Shown: positions 11,122-23,804, counted from the stretch's first letter. The stretch: 64,000 nt of DNA from Corynespora cassiicola (GCA_022059125.1 JAEUWY010000008.1:434001-498000); one strand, 5' to 3'. The notes: generated by a model not told the origin, from the sequence alone. Made by a program: numbers and translations.

Positions 11122-11547
11122 CTAGAAGGGGTTGCAAGTTCCTAAAGCGATGACCGAGCCGACCTGCTTTCCAGCACCCATCTCGACGCATTGGTGAGGG
11201 ACAACGTCTTTCGGGACCTGAACAATCTGCTGTGAGCTGCATCCCGATCTGGTGAAGAAAGTGTCTGTCACTGTTAGAAATTACAAACTGTGACGATTAT
11301 GGACTTCCTTATGTCTGCAGCCAGCAGGGAGGTCAAGGTCGACTTTGGAAGAGACGAAGCCAGAGGGGAGGTTTTGGCAGGAATTAACGTCAATCAGTTT
11401 GGTAGTACCGACGCGACTGATACCTTGGAAGCCAAAGGCAGAGAAGGTGGCTATTTAAGTAAAGGTTGTCTAGAGAGGGGATGCAGAAGGGAGAGCGCTG
11501 GCGCCAGCAGCCAAGATGGCGGCAATGGTAGCAAGAGTGAACTTCAT
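11122..11547 (-). pseudogene. Decayed small secreted protein gene
   Basis: The ATG at 11547 opens a clear signal peptide (MKFTLATIAAILAAGASA). The same frame then runs to a stop at 11124-11122 and reads as a small cysteine-bearing domain ('KLIDVNSCQNLPSGFV', 'DLDLPAGCR', 'FFTRSGCSSQQIVQVPKDVV', 'PHQCVEMGAGKQVGSVIALG'). It is interrupted by TAG at 11472-11470 and TAA at 11457-11455. Both would be Gln codons if C-to-T changes at CpA were undone. A third in-frame stop lies where an intron is expected: a good branch site and acceptor (CTAAC...GACAG) are present, but the matching donor reads AT instead of GT. Removing that segment rejoins the frame ('PAGCR' to 'TFFTRSGC'). Most simply an inactivated effector-like gene. 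Family not recognised. Confidence 0.65.
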
Positions 11548-14431
11548 TTTGAAAAATGTTGCTAGGATAGGCTGGACTCAATGATTGTTGGGTAGTACTG
11601 AGAAGTGAAAAGCTGGTGAATTGAGTTGATAATCCGAGAAAATGAGTTTCAGGGGCCTTTTATACTTGCAATCGATGTTATCCATGGGTCTAGATATAAG
11701 AGGATCGTAATTCAAATCTTAAAAATGCCATGCATACGCATTTAAAGACATAGTTGGTGGTAGCAGTGCCACAGGAGAGCACGGGTAAATGGTTGCCTTC
11801 ACTGATTCTTTCATGGCAGCTATAGCCTCAATATTTTCAAGCTACCTGCACATACCAAAGCTGAGCCCGTGAACAGGCCCTACACGTATGATTTCATAAG
11901 CTGCATATTTACTGCGGCTGAGAGAAAGACACACTAGGCGTGATGTGATAGATCTGCAGAATAATCACCAACTGCATGGCTGCAGACAGTGGATCCAAAA
12001 ACGAAAGCTGTCCATTGGATACGAGTCATAGAATCTCAAAATCAAGCAGAGATCTATTTTCAAACATCTTATCGAAGGCAGACTCTACCACCAGCTTCGG
12101 TTTGGCTTTCTTCTTACTCAGAAACTGATCAGAGGATAGATGACTAGAATCTGGATTTTCGCCATTCGAGCTCCACTTCTAAGTCTAAATTTTGACTCAT
12201 AAAGTTATGAGAATTAACCAAAAACCATGATTTTTCATCTCCTTCAGGCAGCGTTCGATTCCCATCAATAATAGTGGAAATATCATTAGGGCAAGAAACT
12301 TGCGGTCAACTAAATGTATGGGCAAAACAGGGAGATCCTTGCCAATTTCATGGTGCTTTCCCAAGAATTCAGTAAATTCACCAAGCTGCAGCCTAGGATG
12401 AACTACTCTGCATTTGCGTGGCTATGCAGGAGACAAGACTGAAGTGTTAGGGATATTTCAGCTGTCAAGGTCCACGTGCCATGTGGTGCCTCGTGACGCG
12501 CACAGGATATAGCTTCACGAAAGTCAGTCCAAACATTGTCAAGTGGCTGATTTATTTTTTTCGCTCAGTCACGTTCAAGAAAAAAAGCATAGATAGGAAA
12601 TGAGTTTTAAATAATTCTTGATGGGGATTGCAAGACCCACCATTAGGTGGATAATGCAGGCCCAGGCTGGCTGAATTTTCAAAGGCAGATCATGCGCATT
12701 GCATTCGTACAACCGGAGTTGCAAAACCGGGTGACCAAGAGCCACATTATCTGTGTAGAAGAACGCAAGAGCAAATAGGCTCTCAAAAGGAGACGAAGGA
12801 ATGGATTGCATCATGCAGCTTTTAGCGTAAGCACGTGCCGTTGTCATTTGAATATCCGGTGTAGCCAGTTGCTCGGGACTCTGAGCCCGGATTGGTCACC
12901 CGAGGGTCTTGACAAGGGGTTCAGATCATATGTTGTCGCAAGTCCCTATAATTCGCCTGTTTGCGATGATAATAGCTCCCATGTATACGAATCTAAAGCT
13001 GAGGCAGGGATGAAAGTGAGGGACCAGAGAACGTTCGAGTGGCGTAGAAGTTCCTGAAACGCCGTCAATATGTCGATCGTAAACGGTTTTGCATCATGAG
13101 CGGCGTAGTGATCTGATTCAGGAAACAATATATCAGCGTTGTGATAAGTTTGGTAATGGAAGGGCCCGTCCCGCCCGAGTAGCAAAGGCCGTGTCACAAT
13201 ATGCCTGGATTTCTGGGCAAGCTTGGGTGTTGTTGGTGGGGCTCAGACATCCATGTCACAACCGAAGACAAATTTGTGTCGAAAGTCACTTGATTATCGA
13301 GGAGGACCAACTTTTTATTTTTTTGATGCACCTGCCAGGTCCTTGGTTGACGGGACACAAGTATGGTTAGTCCAAAAGGCGAGATTACGGTAAGCAGAAA
13401 AGCTGACAAGAGCTGCGCTCTCAAAAGGCAAAGGGCTATAATAGCTCCTTCTAAAAGACATCATGCTATTGACGTTTAGCAATAATACAGCTGTTGGCGT
13501 GACGAACCAGCTGATAGGTCGCCCCTTACATGCTGTCTGGGCGGATGCAGTACTCCTTCGAAAGGATCGATCCGCTCATCCGCGCACGCAAACATTTGCA
13601 GGAGTATCATATGCTTCAGCGGTGTGAACTGGGGCCCCTCGCTGCTCTACTTCCACCTGCCCGGAGGCACATGCCCCATGGTGTTCCTAGTATGGAGCCT
13701 TTTGCTAATCATTGCGCAGACGTGTGCTTCAGAAGAAAACAGTCGTTTCGTGGTCTCCGTTTGAAAAACATAACAAGATGGCAAAGAGAGGTATGGCACC
13801 GATGTAAAAAAGCTTGCTCGGTATAGGACTGACACTGGATGCTGTCATAAGGGCATGACGTTACGCGGGCTGCACGTGCACTAGCGTATACTAGTGTCTT
13901 GGCGTCAACAGCATCCAAGACCAGCCCCCAAGGCATCACTCCTCAACCATCAGCCTTCACGCTTTCAACAACAGCAAAATCTTGTCAGCCATTTGTTCAT
14001 TTCTTGGGATGGCGACGTTTGTTGGAAAAATAAACAGCCCAAAGCTGTGGTTGGGACCGGACACAGCAACCAGTTACACTGGCCAAGTGCAGGGCCATCT
14101 CCTGGTTGCACTAGAGTAAACAAAGAAGAGAAGAGAGATGAAAATCCAGCAGCGGCCAAAGGCATCGCTACAACCTTGAAAACCACGGAGTAAGGCTTCA
14201 GCCCCAGGTAAACGCCAGAGAAGCGGGGAATATGCCGATCCGTCCGTCCATGCTAAACACCTGCGAGCTGCAAGATCGCTCAGAAGCAGATGAGGAAAAT
14301 CAGACGCGCTCAATCGAGGTCTAACCGGACCGAAGGCGGTCCCAGTGGCGTCGGGCTGTTGTAACCTCGCCATCCAATCCAAATACGAAAAGCCGTGATT
14401 CATACAATACACATTATCGAAAGATCTGTCG
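11548..14431. other. 2.9-kb interval without a supported gene
   Basis: Only short, unlinked open frames on both strands, none with a signal peptide, domain motif or convincing splice structure. The left end is the promoter of the decayed secreted protein gene; the right end is the 3' flank of DEP1. Confidence 0.5.
11658..11664 (-). promoter_or_regulatory. TATA box of the decayed secreted protein gene
   Basis: TATAAAA on the minus strand about 111 nt upstream of the ATG at 11547. Its survival suggests the gene was functional until recently. Confidence 0.5.
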
Positions 14432-16848
14432 TCACCGACCGAAGAGGCCAGAGCCGCTTCCCACACTGACTGTGCCGAGACCGCTGCGCTGTGTCAAGGG
14501 CACCCGCGCCGCATCTGGACGACCCGGGATGGACGGGCCGGAAGGAGCTGCGCCTGAATTGAACGGTCGTGGGCCGCTTCCACCCCAACGAGCATCCTCG
14601 TGCTGATGCTCCATGTGTGCTGCTGCCGGACTTGAGAGCATATGTGCGCTCGTATACGATTCTCTTGGTAGCCCGCCAAAGTTCCGAGGATGGGAAGCCG
14701 GGACCTCTGAATACATGGGGTGGTCGCTCGGTTGTCGCTTCATTTGCAGTACAGGAGATTCGGATTCGCGGGCTCCTCGTCCATTGCTAGTACTGTGGAG
14801 TCCCATGCCAATGTTGGAGGAGGGAGGATTAGAGTGGGCCTCAATGGTAGAAGCAGACCCGTTCGGGGCATGGATATCAACCATTCGTCGCTGGCCAGCG
14901 GGTGTTTGGTAGGTCTGACTCGGCATCCTTGACGGACCGGGGGGCATGCTATAGTGTGCCTGCTGGTGTGCGGGATGCTGCGGGTTCGCCCATGGTGTTC
15001 GCTCCAGGAATTCCCCTTCTGCAGCTGCATCCTCGACAGCCGAGGGACGATTGTATGGCCGAACGTAGGGAACAGTTGCAGCAGGACGAGTCGTAATCTA
15101 CGCACGAGTGTTAGCTTGGCGTGTCAACTTGGAAGGTTCAAGAGACCAACCTTCATTGCTCGAAGATCTTCATCGATTTCTGAAGGTCGCGCAGGCTTGA
15201 TCTCCGGAGCGGCGGGGAAGCCAACGTATTTAGCCACACCCGACAGCACCGAAACCTCGAGGTTGTACGCCGTTTGATGCCGAATCTGGTCGGACCGCTT
15301 CTCGGGAAGCTTCATCGTGTATTCGACTTCGTCGACGCCCAGCTGCCTACGACCACGTTGCAACTCGAATATCCGCTGGTTGCATTCGGTGATGATATCC
15401 TCCCGTACATCTCGCACCGTCTGGAAGTATTGACTGTGCATCTGGTGTCGCTCGGCAGAGGTGATGATTTCGAGGTTCTTCTGCTTGTATTGCAGCAGCT
15501 GTTTTTCGTACGCAATCTTCTCGGCTCGGCGGTCGTCTATGCACTTGATCATGGCGAGGTATTCCGGGTGGGTGCAGTTGGGCTGTTTGAGCATCTCAAG
15601 CTCCTGTTCGTATTGGGCTATTTGCTCGTCGCACAATCTATTCATAAGCGATTAACAAATGCTACTAGCCATACGGCAACGGATTGCTTACTTCTCTCGG
15701 AAGATCTTGAACTTCTTCTCAATTCTTGCAAGCTCGTCGATGGCGCTCTTCTTCTTGGAAACTATAGCACAAGTTAGATCGTGAACAGTACTGATGCGAA
15801 CAGGTTGCCTACCCTCTTCGTCCATGGTTCCGCTGTCGTCGTCATCATTGTCGGCTTCGCCATCACCATCGGGGACTTCAGTGCTCGCAATCGGCTCGTT
15901 GTGCGCATTCGATTCCTCCATCTTCCGCTTCCTTCTGCCACCACCCTTACGCGGCTTTGTGTGCTTCGCGACGGTAGCTAGCTCGCTGACAGCTTCTGCC
16001 GCGATGTCGGCTTGTCGCTCTCCGAGCTCATCGTCCTCGCGCGCGAGTTGCGATATACGTTCTTCTGCTGCATCAAGTTCCTCTTCGGCATCCACTTGCT
16101 CGGACGCGTCGACCATCGGTTCCTCGCTGCCATTGAGATTCGAGTCCCTGGCAGTGCTGCTTCGCTTGCGGGCGGGCTCTCCGATGGGCTCCTCCACAGA
16201 ACTGGCTTCGGCACTTGCGCGCTTTCGTTTCTTGCCGGTGACCTCTGCGAGGTTCGCGGCTTCTGTGGTAGCCACTAAGGAGAGCGACTCAAGAGCTGTC
16301 GCGCCTTTGGACCTAACGCTGATTGCAGTCACTCCCACTGGACCGGAAGGTGTCGGTGGGACGGAGTCGTCTTGGTCAATCTGATCCACAGTTTTAGAGT
16401 GTATCAGCTTGCTTGGTGTTCTCTCGTAGAGATTATCCGAGATTATCGACGTGTCTGTCGCTGTGCGAGTCAATTTTCGCGGTGTCTTTTCAAGACGCTC
16501 TGTCTCCGCCTCTGAGTCGTTCTCACTGAGATCAGCGGCGGCTGACGGTCGTGGAGTGGGTTCGGAATTGTCATCGGAAGCATCGCCGAGTTCGCTCAAG
16601 CTGCTAGACCTGTTGTCGGCGTGGTCGTCGAAGGCATCCTTACCGTCGTCGGCGGGCGTGGCCTCTGACGGCAGCAGATTCGCGGCAGGTAGTGTAGAAA
16701 GCATTGCGGGTGTGCTGGTAGCAGACGTCGGTGCGTTTGGGCTCAGGATGCTGGTGGGCGCACCCAAGCGTGAGGGGGAGGGTGTGGAAGAGGGGTTGGG
16801 CCGGTCGCCCTTTGAGGTGGGAGGGGCTCCTAGAAATGGCGAGGACAT
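14432..16848 (-). CDS. DEP1: Dep1/Sds3-like subunit of the Rpd3L histone deacetylase complex
   Basis: Four exons: 16848-15813, 15761-15692, 15637-15151, 15097-14432 (752 aa). Introns are 51, 54 and 53 nt; the first is a multiple of three and would otherwise be read through. Residues 1-345 are low-complexity, Ser/Pro- and acidic-rich, with basic patches ('GKKRKR', 'GGGRRKRKM') that look like nuclear localisation signals. Residues about 346-500 form the Sds3-like domain: 'KKKSAIDELARIEKKFKIF', then 'CDEQIAQYEQELEML', 'HPEYLAMIKCIDDRRAEKI'. This is a coiled-coil segment known to hold HDAC subunits together. The C-terminal third is Pro/Ser/His-rich and disordered. Known role: transcriptional repression through the large Rpd3 complex. 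Divergent from NOP12 across 806 bp. Confidence 0.88.
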
Positions 16849-17654
16849 CGGTCAGCGTGCTGTTTGAGCAAGTGGAGGTCGCGGAGGTGGCAGATGGTGT
16901 AGTGCGCTCCCGCGATGCAACCCTGATCTCGGTTGACGCAACAGCGGGAGACGCCAAAACAGCGACCCGCGAAGGATGGCGCGCTGGAGCAACAGCGCGA
17001 TGGCCACGACGGCCTCAACAGCCACGACCTAGGGTGTGTTCGCAGGGGCTAGACGAACGTACCGTTTGGTTGTGCGATGCCTGCGCCGGTGTCGGGAGCG
17101 ATCTTCGAAGAGCTCCTCTTCGCTCCGCTCATTGCGCCCCGGCGGGAAGGTGTGTCAACTCTCGCCCAATGTCGTGAATATGTGGCCTGGAGGACAGGCG
17201 GAGGCCCCCAAGCACGTCGAGCTCGAGGCGGCGGGTGGAGGGCTCTGCGCGGGCAAAAAGGCGCCTAGGAGCGGGAGCAACGCCAGCGCCGAGGGCAACA
17301 GTGTGGGTTGCAGGGCAAGGAAGGGGCGGGGAGGCTGCAGCGAGTGCGACGGGTGGTGGTTCGAGTGCAGGCAGCGAAAAGCGTGCTGCATGGAGCTGCG
17401 GGTGGTGAGCTGGGTGGAGCGGGCGGTGATAGAGCGGAGAGAGTGCAGAGGGCGCTGGCGGGAAACTCACTCTTGCTCACAAGCGTGATTCCCGCCTGCC
17501 CAGGTGGACGCCGGGGCAGGGATCAGCCGCGCACCGGCCCGACTATGCCTCCGGTTGCGCTCTTGCCCGCTCGGGCCTAGCGCCACCTGTTTTCGTGTCT
17601 GCTCCACCAAAACTTTTGTCTGGCTTGCTGCTGTACCGCTCCGCAATTGTCGCC
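16849..17654. promoter_or_regulatory. Bidirectional promoter region between DEP1 and NOP12
   Basis: GC-rich 806-bp interval between two divergent housekeeping genes. It must contain both promoters and 5' UTRs. The open frames in it overlap one another on both strands and look like chance frames of GC-rich DNA. Confidence 0.6.
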
Positions 17655-19369
17655 ATGGCCAAATCTGCGAGCAAGCGCCCCGAGACGGCCGGCGAGCCCA
17701 AATCTAAGACCAAAGGATTCGTTCCCGTCAACAAGAAAACGCTCGACCCTGGCCTTGCGTCCCTGTTTGCGAGCAGTGTGAGTTTTTCCCCCGCCAGCTG
17801 TCGCGCTCTTGATATCTGCATTCCGTGGTGCAAAATGCTGACCGTGATTAGTTGGGACCTGTCAAGCAGCCCCCCAAATCTCGCTACGAGAGCATCGTCC
17901 AAAAAGAGACTACTGAAGATTCGAGCGAAGAGGAAGAAGAGGGCGATGAGGAAGATGACGAGATTTTGAGCTCCTTGTCCGGCAGCGAAGCTTCGGATGA
18001 CGACCAGGAGAGCGACAATGGCTCCGAAGATGTTGGGGAGTCTGAGGCGGGTGATGACGACTCCTCCGAAGATGAACAATCCGAGGCCGACCATGAAGAC
18101 GTGCTTGCCAAAGTCCAAGAGTCCATTTTGAGCGGCAACCAAGACCGGACAAACAAGAAGCGCAAACGCAAGGAGGATGATCTGGAAAGCAGCTATATGC
18201 AGAAACTGGCTCGCGAGGAGGAGAAAGAAGAAGAGAAACGAAAGAAGAAGGCCAAGACAGAAGCCCTAGAGCAAGACGGCAACGATGAGTCTGATGAAGA
18301 CGTTGAGATGGGAGATGGAGATGCAAAGGATGACGCAGATGACTCTGACGAGGAATCTTTTGTTATTCCTAAGCACGAAACGCAAATGGAATCCACCGAC
18401 AACGACAAGGCAGAACTAGAGAAGGCCGCTCGCACAGTTTTTCTCGGCAACGTGTCGAGCGAGGCGGTTGTCTCAAAGTCGGCCAAGAAAACACTGATGA
18501 AGCACCTGGCCTCGTTCATTGAAGATTTGGCAGACAACAAGCCGCCTCACAAGGTCGAATCGATACGTTTCCGATCAACAGCATTCGCCAGCGCTTTGCC
18601 AAAGAAGGCTGCATTTGCAAAGAAGGAAGTCATGGATTCTACGACGAAGAGCACAAACGCTTATGCTGTATATTCGACCAAGCTTGCGGCACGAGAGGCT
18701 GCCAAACGCCTGAATGGCACTGTCGTACTAGGACGTCACCTGCGCGTTGACTCGGTTGCACATCCGGCCCAAACGGACCATCGCCGCTGCGTCTTCGTCG
18801 GCAATCTCGGTTTTGTCGATGACGAGAGTAACATCAACGCTGCCGATGGGGAAAAGAAGAAGAACAAGCCTCCCGGCGATGTAGAGGAGGGACTGTGGGT
18901 TCAGTTCAGCAAAGCTGGCAAGGTCGAGAGTGTACGTGTTGTTCGCGACTCCAAGACTCGTGTCGGAAAAGGCTTTGCCTACGTCCAGTTTGAGGATGAA
19001 AACGGCGTCGAGGCTGCGCTCCAGTTCAACGACCAAAAATACCCACCTCTCCTGCCTCGTAAACTCCGCGTCGTTCGTGCCAAGGCGCAGAAGCAGAAGA
19101 AGCCATCGGCTCCCGCACCGAAACCGACTCCAGCAAAGGGTACATACAGGGCCAAGCCTACCGCTGAGCAGAAGACCCACCAAGGTCGCGCTCGCACTAT
19201 GCTGGGCAAGGCTGGAGCTTTCAAGTCGGCCGAGTCCTTTGTTTTTGAAGGTCACCGTGCTAGTAGTAAGCAGGGCAATACTGGGCTGAAGCTAGGCGGG
19301 AAAAAGAAGGGACCCAATGGCAGGAAAAAGAGGAGTGCCGCTTGGAAGTCCTCGGGCGGTAAAAAATAA
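17655..19369 (+). CDS. NOP12: Nucleolar RNA-binding protein Nop12-like
   Basis: Exon 17655-17777 (41 codons), intron 17778-17851 (GTGAGT...TTAG), exon 17852-19369; 546 aa. The N-terminal region holds a long Ser/Asp/Glu tract (about residues 60-120) and Lys-rich stretches, typical of nucleolar proteins. Two RRMs follow. RRM1 starts at 'TVFLGNV' near residue 237. RRM2 has RNP2 'CVFVGNLGF' near 353 and RNP1 'KGFAYVQF' near 413. The C-terminus is basic and Lys/Arg/Gly-rich ('[11 protein letters not shown]'). In yeast Nop12 works in pre-25S rRNA processing in the nucleolus. Domain order, RRM1 with a long insert, and length fit Nop12 better than other two-RRM proteins. Confidence 0.88.
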
Positions 19370-19902
19370 TTCATGTAGCAGTTCGCAGCGGATGATGTTG
19401 ATACCAATGTGCGCAATCAATCTGAGTATGTCACTATTCTGTGCTGTGAGCACTCTGCTGTACAATGTTGCTATACTTCGTGTTTGAACATTCTAGTGTA
19501 GATGTTCTTCGTTCTCTCTTAGCATCGTGGTCCTGTATTGGTACGCAGTCTTTGCCTTGCGTAAGCAACAGGAGCCATACAATGGGCTCCCAGACGTTCA
19601 CCCGAGCCCCTAGCCTCTAAATCCCCCCCTCCCACAAAGTAGGAAGAAGCATCAAAGTAATAAATGTCACATTCCCTTTACACACGGCATGCCTGTAGAA
19701 AGCAGCCTCACTGCACCAATCTAGCTAGCCTACTCCCATGAACCAGTGGGTCCACCCTACGCAAATTTTCACCACACCGTGAAGTTTTTCTACCTACTAG
19801 CTCAACAAAAAAGATATTTCCTGCTTAATTCCTCTTTTTGCAAAACAAATCATGCTATATGAGTTTTTCTAGCTGTCACATTTCCATCAAATCACAACAA
19901 CA
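19370..19902. other. Intergenic region
   Basis: 3' flank of NOP12 and 5' flank of the tRNA-Glu gene. Nothing else seen. Confidence 0.5.
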
Positions 19903-20000
19903 TCCGATATGGTCTAGTGGCTAGGATTTGCCGCTCTCATAGAGAGTAAGCTTCTGTCTTAAGAACCGGCAAGGCCCGGGTTCGATTCCCGGTGTCGGAA
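19903..20000 (+). tRNA. tRNA-Glu(CTC) with intron
   Basis: A complete cloverleaf can be drawn. The acceptor stem TCCGATA pairs with TGTCGGA, and the discriminator is A at 20000. Anticodon stem TGCCG/CGGCA flanks a loop with CTC at 19936-19938 preceded by T33. The T-arm is CCGGG-TTCGATT-CCCGG. A 26-nt intron (19940-19965) sits after position 37, the canonical place. The mature tRNA is 72 nt. A T-run (20010-20015) is the likely Pol III terminator. Confidence 0.93.
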
Positions 20001-20009
20001 ACAGCCTTC

Positions 20010-20015
20010 TTTTTT
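20010..20015 (+). terminator. Pol III terminator of tRNA-Glu
   Basis: Run of six T shortly after the tRNA 3' end. Confidence 0.7.
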
Positions 20016-21867
20016 GCGTGTGTGGGATGCTGAGCGAGATTTTTTTGTTTTGTTGGCGGTGAGTTCAGGGGTGCAGCCTCGGTGTTGACCAAGAGTGATC
20101 TATGAGCATCTGCAGTTTCAATAAAGCTCGTACGCGTCCAAACTAGATAATCAACTATTCTCAAGCTTCTTTTCAAGTTGTATTGGTGTGTGTGTACAGG
20201 TATGTGGATATGCAACAGACTACTATATTCAGGCTGTTATGGTACACAGCTATCATGCACATATAGATAGATATGTAGTATATATGGATGCATGTATTAG
20301 CTATAACGCTTTATTATGATATAAGAACAGAAAAAACATTTGGCTAGTTTTTATTCCAATTTCTGTATTCCATCAGTTAGGTATGAGGTCCTCAAAAAGA
20401 ATCAGATACTTCAGTCTGACAGCATTCGCCCGCTAAGCACTATATTCTCCTTCATTTTTGCATGCTCCTCTATACTACCTAATCTACAATTAATTTTTAC
20501 AATTATTGATTTAAAGGCACAATGTGCATCTAAGCGTGGACTTGATACCCAACGTAATAGTGCCACGCTTATCTAGTCGCACTGATAGTAGTTGTGGTCT
20601 GTGCGTGTATGTGTGTTCAAGGATATTTCGGCTATGTTAGAATATTTTGGGCAAAAATAGGTGAGAACTGAGAATTTTAGCGTCACTCGCCGAATGTATT
20701 CTCAATATTGCAGGTGGAGCATTCTTCGGAACCTGCAGGTGGTACACTCGGAAAGGAGACGGAACGTTCCGCGCTAGCCTTCTATAGGGTAGCGCGGTTC
20801 GCATGCCCAGGTGAGGGACATTCCAAGGCTGCATCCTTTCCGGCGCCCTGCACATCATCATACTTCCATCTTACAATGTACCTCATCTAGTACCTCGCTC
20901 TTCATCGATTCTTGATTACTGCTTTCTCAATCTACGAATAAGCTATGGTCCGGATTTGATATTTGGTTATAAGTGTGCCTTCTACAGTGCGCTTGCTCGC
21001 CACGAGAATCTCTTGCAGACCCCAACTTATTTATAATGAATATAAGTCTTGGGTTGATTGGATCTTTAAGGGGGGTGATTAAAAAGGAACATTCTGCTAC
21101 AGCAGCATAGCTGAACCTTGGGATACTACTTCGGCAGAAATCACTAGGTCTGTTGTCGTCAAAGGAAGAGAAGAAAGTATTTCTACTATAGTTGCCAAGC
21201 TCCTCCAACTCTGCTGCAGGCGGGTTATCACTACAAGCCGCCTCTACTATCTTCCAATTTATTGTTCAACCCATCTTCAATCATGGCATCGGGGTTATCA
21301 GCGAATATGATCCCCGGCCCGGTTTCAGGTCTATCATCTATCGGATCATCGAGCTCTTTATCGAGCCTTTTACGGACAATTCTATCAAAAACACTTAAAA
21401 GATCCCCGCCAAACTCGTATTCATCTCGCCCACTCCCTTCGTCGGGTCTAGTTATCTCATTCCTACAATTCTTGTTTCTATCATAGCACAACCCTCGCCC
21501 TGTAACTCTTTCGAAAGAAACTCTCCCTTCGGCTTTAGTAAATCCTATCCTGCCTAAGTACCGCAGAGGGCCCGGGAGTTACAAGAATAAGTCGGCCACC
21601 TGTTCATAATGAACGTAAGTATTGTGAAGAACGAGCGAGCAAGCAATCAGATTCTTACAAATTGCATAATTAGTAGGCCATCAAATAGCAGAAATTTTGG
21701 AAATACACACAGAAAACCATATTGATCCTACTTGCGAACGAATCCATAAGACATGTTCTGCACATTACAAAACGTGAAAAAGAAAACAAAGGGGAAAAAA
21801 AGCCTTGGACAATTGCTGTCAAAATTTTTGGAAGAAAATATATTAGAAAGTTTATTGCACACGACTA
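20016..21867. other. AT-rich interval without a supported gene
   Basis: Contains simple ATA/GATA-like low-complexity sequence around 20220-20340. At 21190-21490 short open frames exist on both strands, but none shows features of a protein family. Confidence 0.5.
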
Positions 21868-22761
21868 TCAAACCAATAGAAGCCCTACGCTCACAAGAGT
21901 TGCGATAACCATCGCTACATGGCCGGTCGTTCCTAACGCCACTCCTGCACTAAGATCCTCCTCAGGCGGGGCATGGCTTCCTTCGAGTATGTTGTCTGGT
22001 CTCACACACACGACCTGAGCCTCAAGGCTCCTGCTATTATTGTCGTTGTCGATAAGAGCGGCAATGACGAAAGGAACCGTCTGCCGGGCATACACGTTGT
22101 ACCAATCGAAACTTTTGATGTCGGTGTCGGATCTGTTGGAAGGTGAAACCCAGTCGAAAATCTCCATGGTCATGTATCCGTCTGGGACAGTGGTATTCGG
22201 GGGTGAAGGGGTGGTACAGTTGGACAGGGCCAAAGGTCTGGATAGATACGAATGAACTGTTCCTTCGGTAAACTTGTCGCCACATGCTTCCTCGATCTTT
22301 TCTCGGTCTAGATTCTCACATAAGGGACCAGTATCGGGTGAGAAGGTAGTGGGGTGCGTTGTTTGGCTCAGAATGTCGATACATTCATTCGAAAGAACCC
22401 CTTCGCATCCGTTCATACCGTCTCCCGAGGCAGACTTGTTTTGGCCCTGGAAAATGTAGAAGCATCCATCGCCGTTATCTTCTTCGGGCATGCTGAGCCA
22501 GCCTCCAAGCCGGTGCTTTGGTGGGAGTGTTTCCGAATAACGTGTGTCGTTCAAGGTGAGCGAAATGTACCAATCTTCTTGAGTTGGAGAAGAATCGAAT
22601 GTGAAAGCTGTCTGGCCTGTGGTGTTCACTGCACCACCGAGTACTACATGTTTGAAGGTGTCCGAGCAGTTTTGGTACTGATCCGGATTTGAATCATCTT
22701 GTGCAATCGTTCTTGAAAAGAAGAGGATAGTAAAAGCAAGCAACTTTATCAATTTTGGCAT
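21868..22761 (-). CDS. Secreted, probably GPI-anchored, surface protein of unknown function
   Basis: Single exon, 297 aa. The ATG at 22761 was chosen because it opens a signal peptide (MPKLIKLLAFTILFFSRTIAQ); the open frame extends further upstream without another good start. The mature part has many N-glycosylation sequons and about eight cysteines ('NCSDTFKHVV', 'GDGCFYIFQG', 'GCEGVLSNECID', 'LCENLDREKIEEACGDKF'). The C-terminus ends in a small-residue region and a hydrophobic tail (GHVAMVIATLVSVGLLLV), typical of GPI attachment. The family was not recognised. A cell-wall or plasma-membrane location is inferred from the termini. Confidence 0.78.
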   Translation of the reverse strand: MPKLIKLLAFTILFFSRTIAQDDSNPDQYQNCSDTFKHVVLGGAVNTTGQTAFTFDSSPTQEDWYISLTLNDTRYSETLPPKHRLGGWLSMPEEDNGDGCFYIFQGQNKSASGDGMNGCEGVLSNECIDILSQTTHPTTFSPDTGPLCENLDREKIEEACGDKFTEGTVHSYLSRPLALSNCTTPSPPNTTVPDGYMTMEIFDWVSPSNRSDTDIKSFDWYNVYARQTVPFVIAALIDNDNNSRSLEAQVVCVRPDNILEGSHAPPEEDLSAGVALGTTGHVAMVIATLVSVGLLLV

Positions 22762-23804
22762 GACGATGAAAGTACTCGTTTGACAATGGTGGTGAAGAAA
22801 TGGTCCGGTGCTTTTGCGTTCAAACGACAACTCAACACCGCGACACGCAAAATTTGTAAGGAATAGATGAGTATAAGTGGCAACAATATGATTATTTGCT
22901 CTCCATTATGATTGCTAGGCTTACATACAAAGCGTGTGTATGCTCGTGTTGGGTTGCTTGGCGGCGTCATCGCTGCTCGTCTTGGGCTTTGGCCTGCCGG
23001 TATCCGTGTAGAGTTTGTCGCAATGACCTAACATTGGCCACGAACAAGTCAAAACGAAGAATGGCTCTTCATGGAGTCTGGTGATGTGCCTTGGATGCCT
23101 AACTTTCGCGGCATCTACAGATCGAAACCTGTGCATAGGATCAACTAGCTTCCCCAAAGACACAGTCGCTGATGAAAGAAGTATATCAGTCATAAGAAAA
23201 ATGACAAAACAAAGTTTTTCATGTGCAGAGTAATGGTAACCATACCAGGACAGAGATTTTTGAGGGAGAGAGAAACCGATTTGCGATGTCGACTCTGATG
23301 GTCATTATCAATATAATGCTGACAACCTAGTTCATGAGAAGTGACATGTGAGTAAGTCCAAGAGATGTTACGAGTACTATGAGCCTAGATCGCTATTGTA
23401 TTTGCTGGCAGCAGTTAACTGGCCAGCATTAGTAGCTGTGCTTTGGGATTTTTGAACTCGACCTTCGTCAAAAGTATTGCCCGGAAGGATTCTCCGAATA
23501 AAAGTAAAAATGACTATCCACAAGATTAGAGACGTACCTATTAAAGCTTATAATAGATAAATTATAGTCAGTGTGAGATCGCTCACTAAATGATAGTGCT
23601 GTAGTACCGCGCGGTACAATTTCTAGTTTGAACGTTTCCCCACTTTAATGTTGCCGATTCAACGGCCGGCCACCCACAAAGCTAGCGTCAGTCGGTTTCA
23701 GGTCAGGGAATAGAATAATATTCCTCGTCGTTCGCCCAAGAGCGCAACGTGTGGCTATATATTTGTGCCATCGCATCTTTCTCTCATCCAATCAGCTATC
23801 AAAT
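22762..23804. other. Intergenic region
   Basis: Promoter of the GPI-type protein gene and 5' flank of tRNA-Ala. No other feature supported. Confidence 0.5.

Noticed and set aside
12245..12265. tRNA B-box-like sequence GTTCGATTCCC
   Set aside because: No A box at the right distance and no cloverleaf can be drawn.
15794..16384. 196-codon plus-strand frame, Ser/Arg-rich
   Set aside because: Exact antisense of the acidic, Ser-rich part of DEP1; a shadow of its codon bias.
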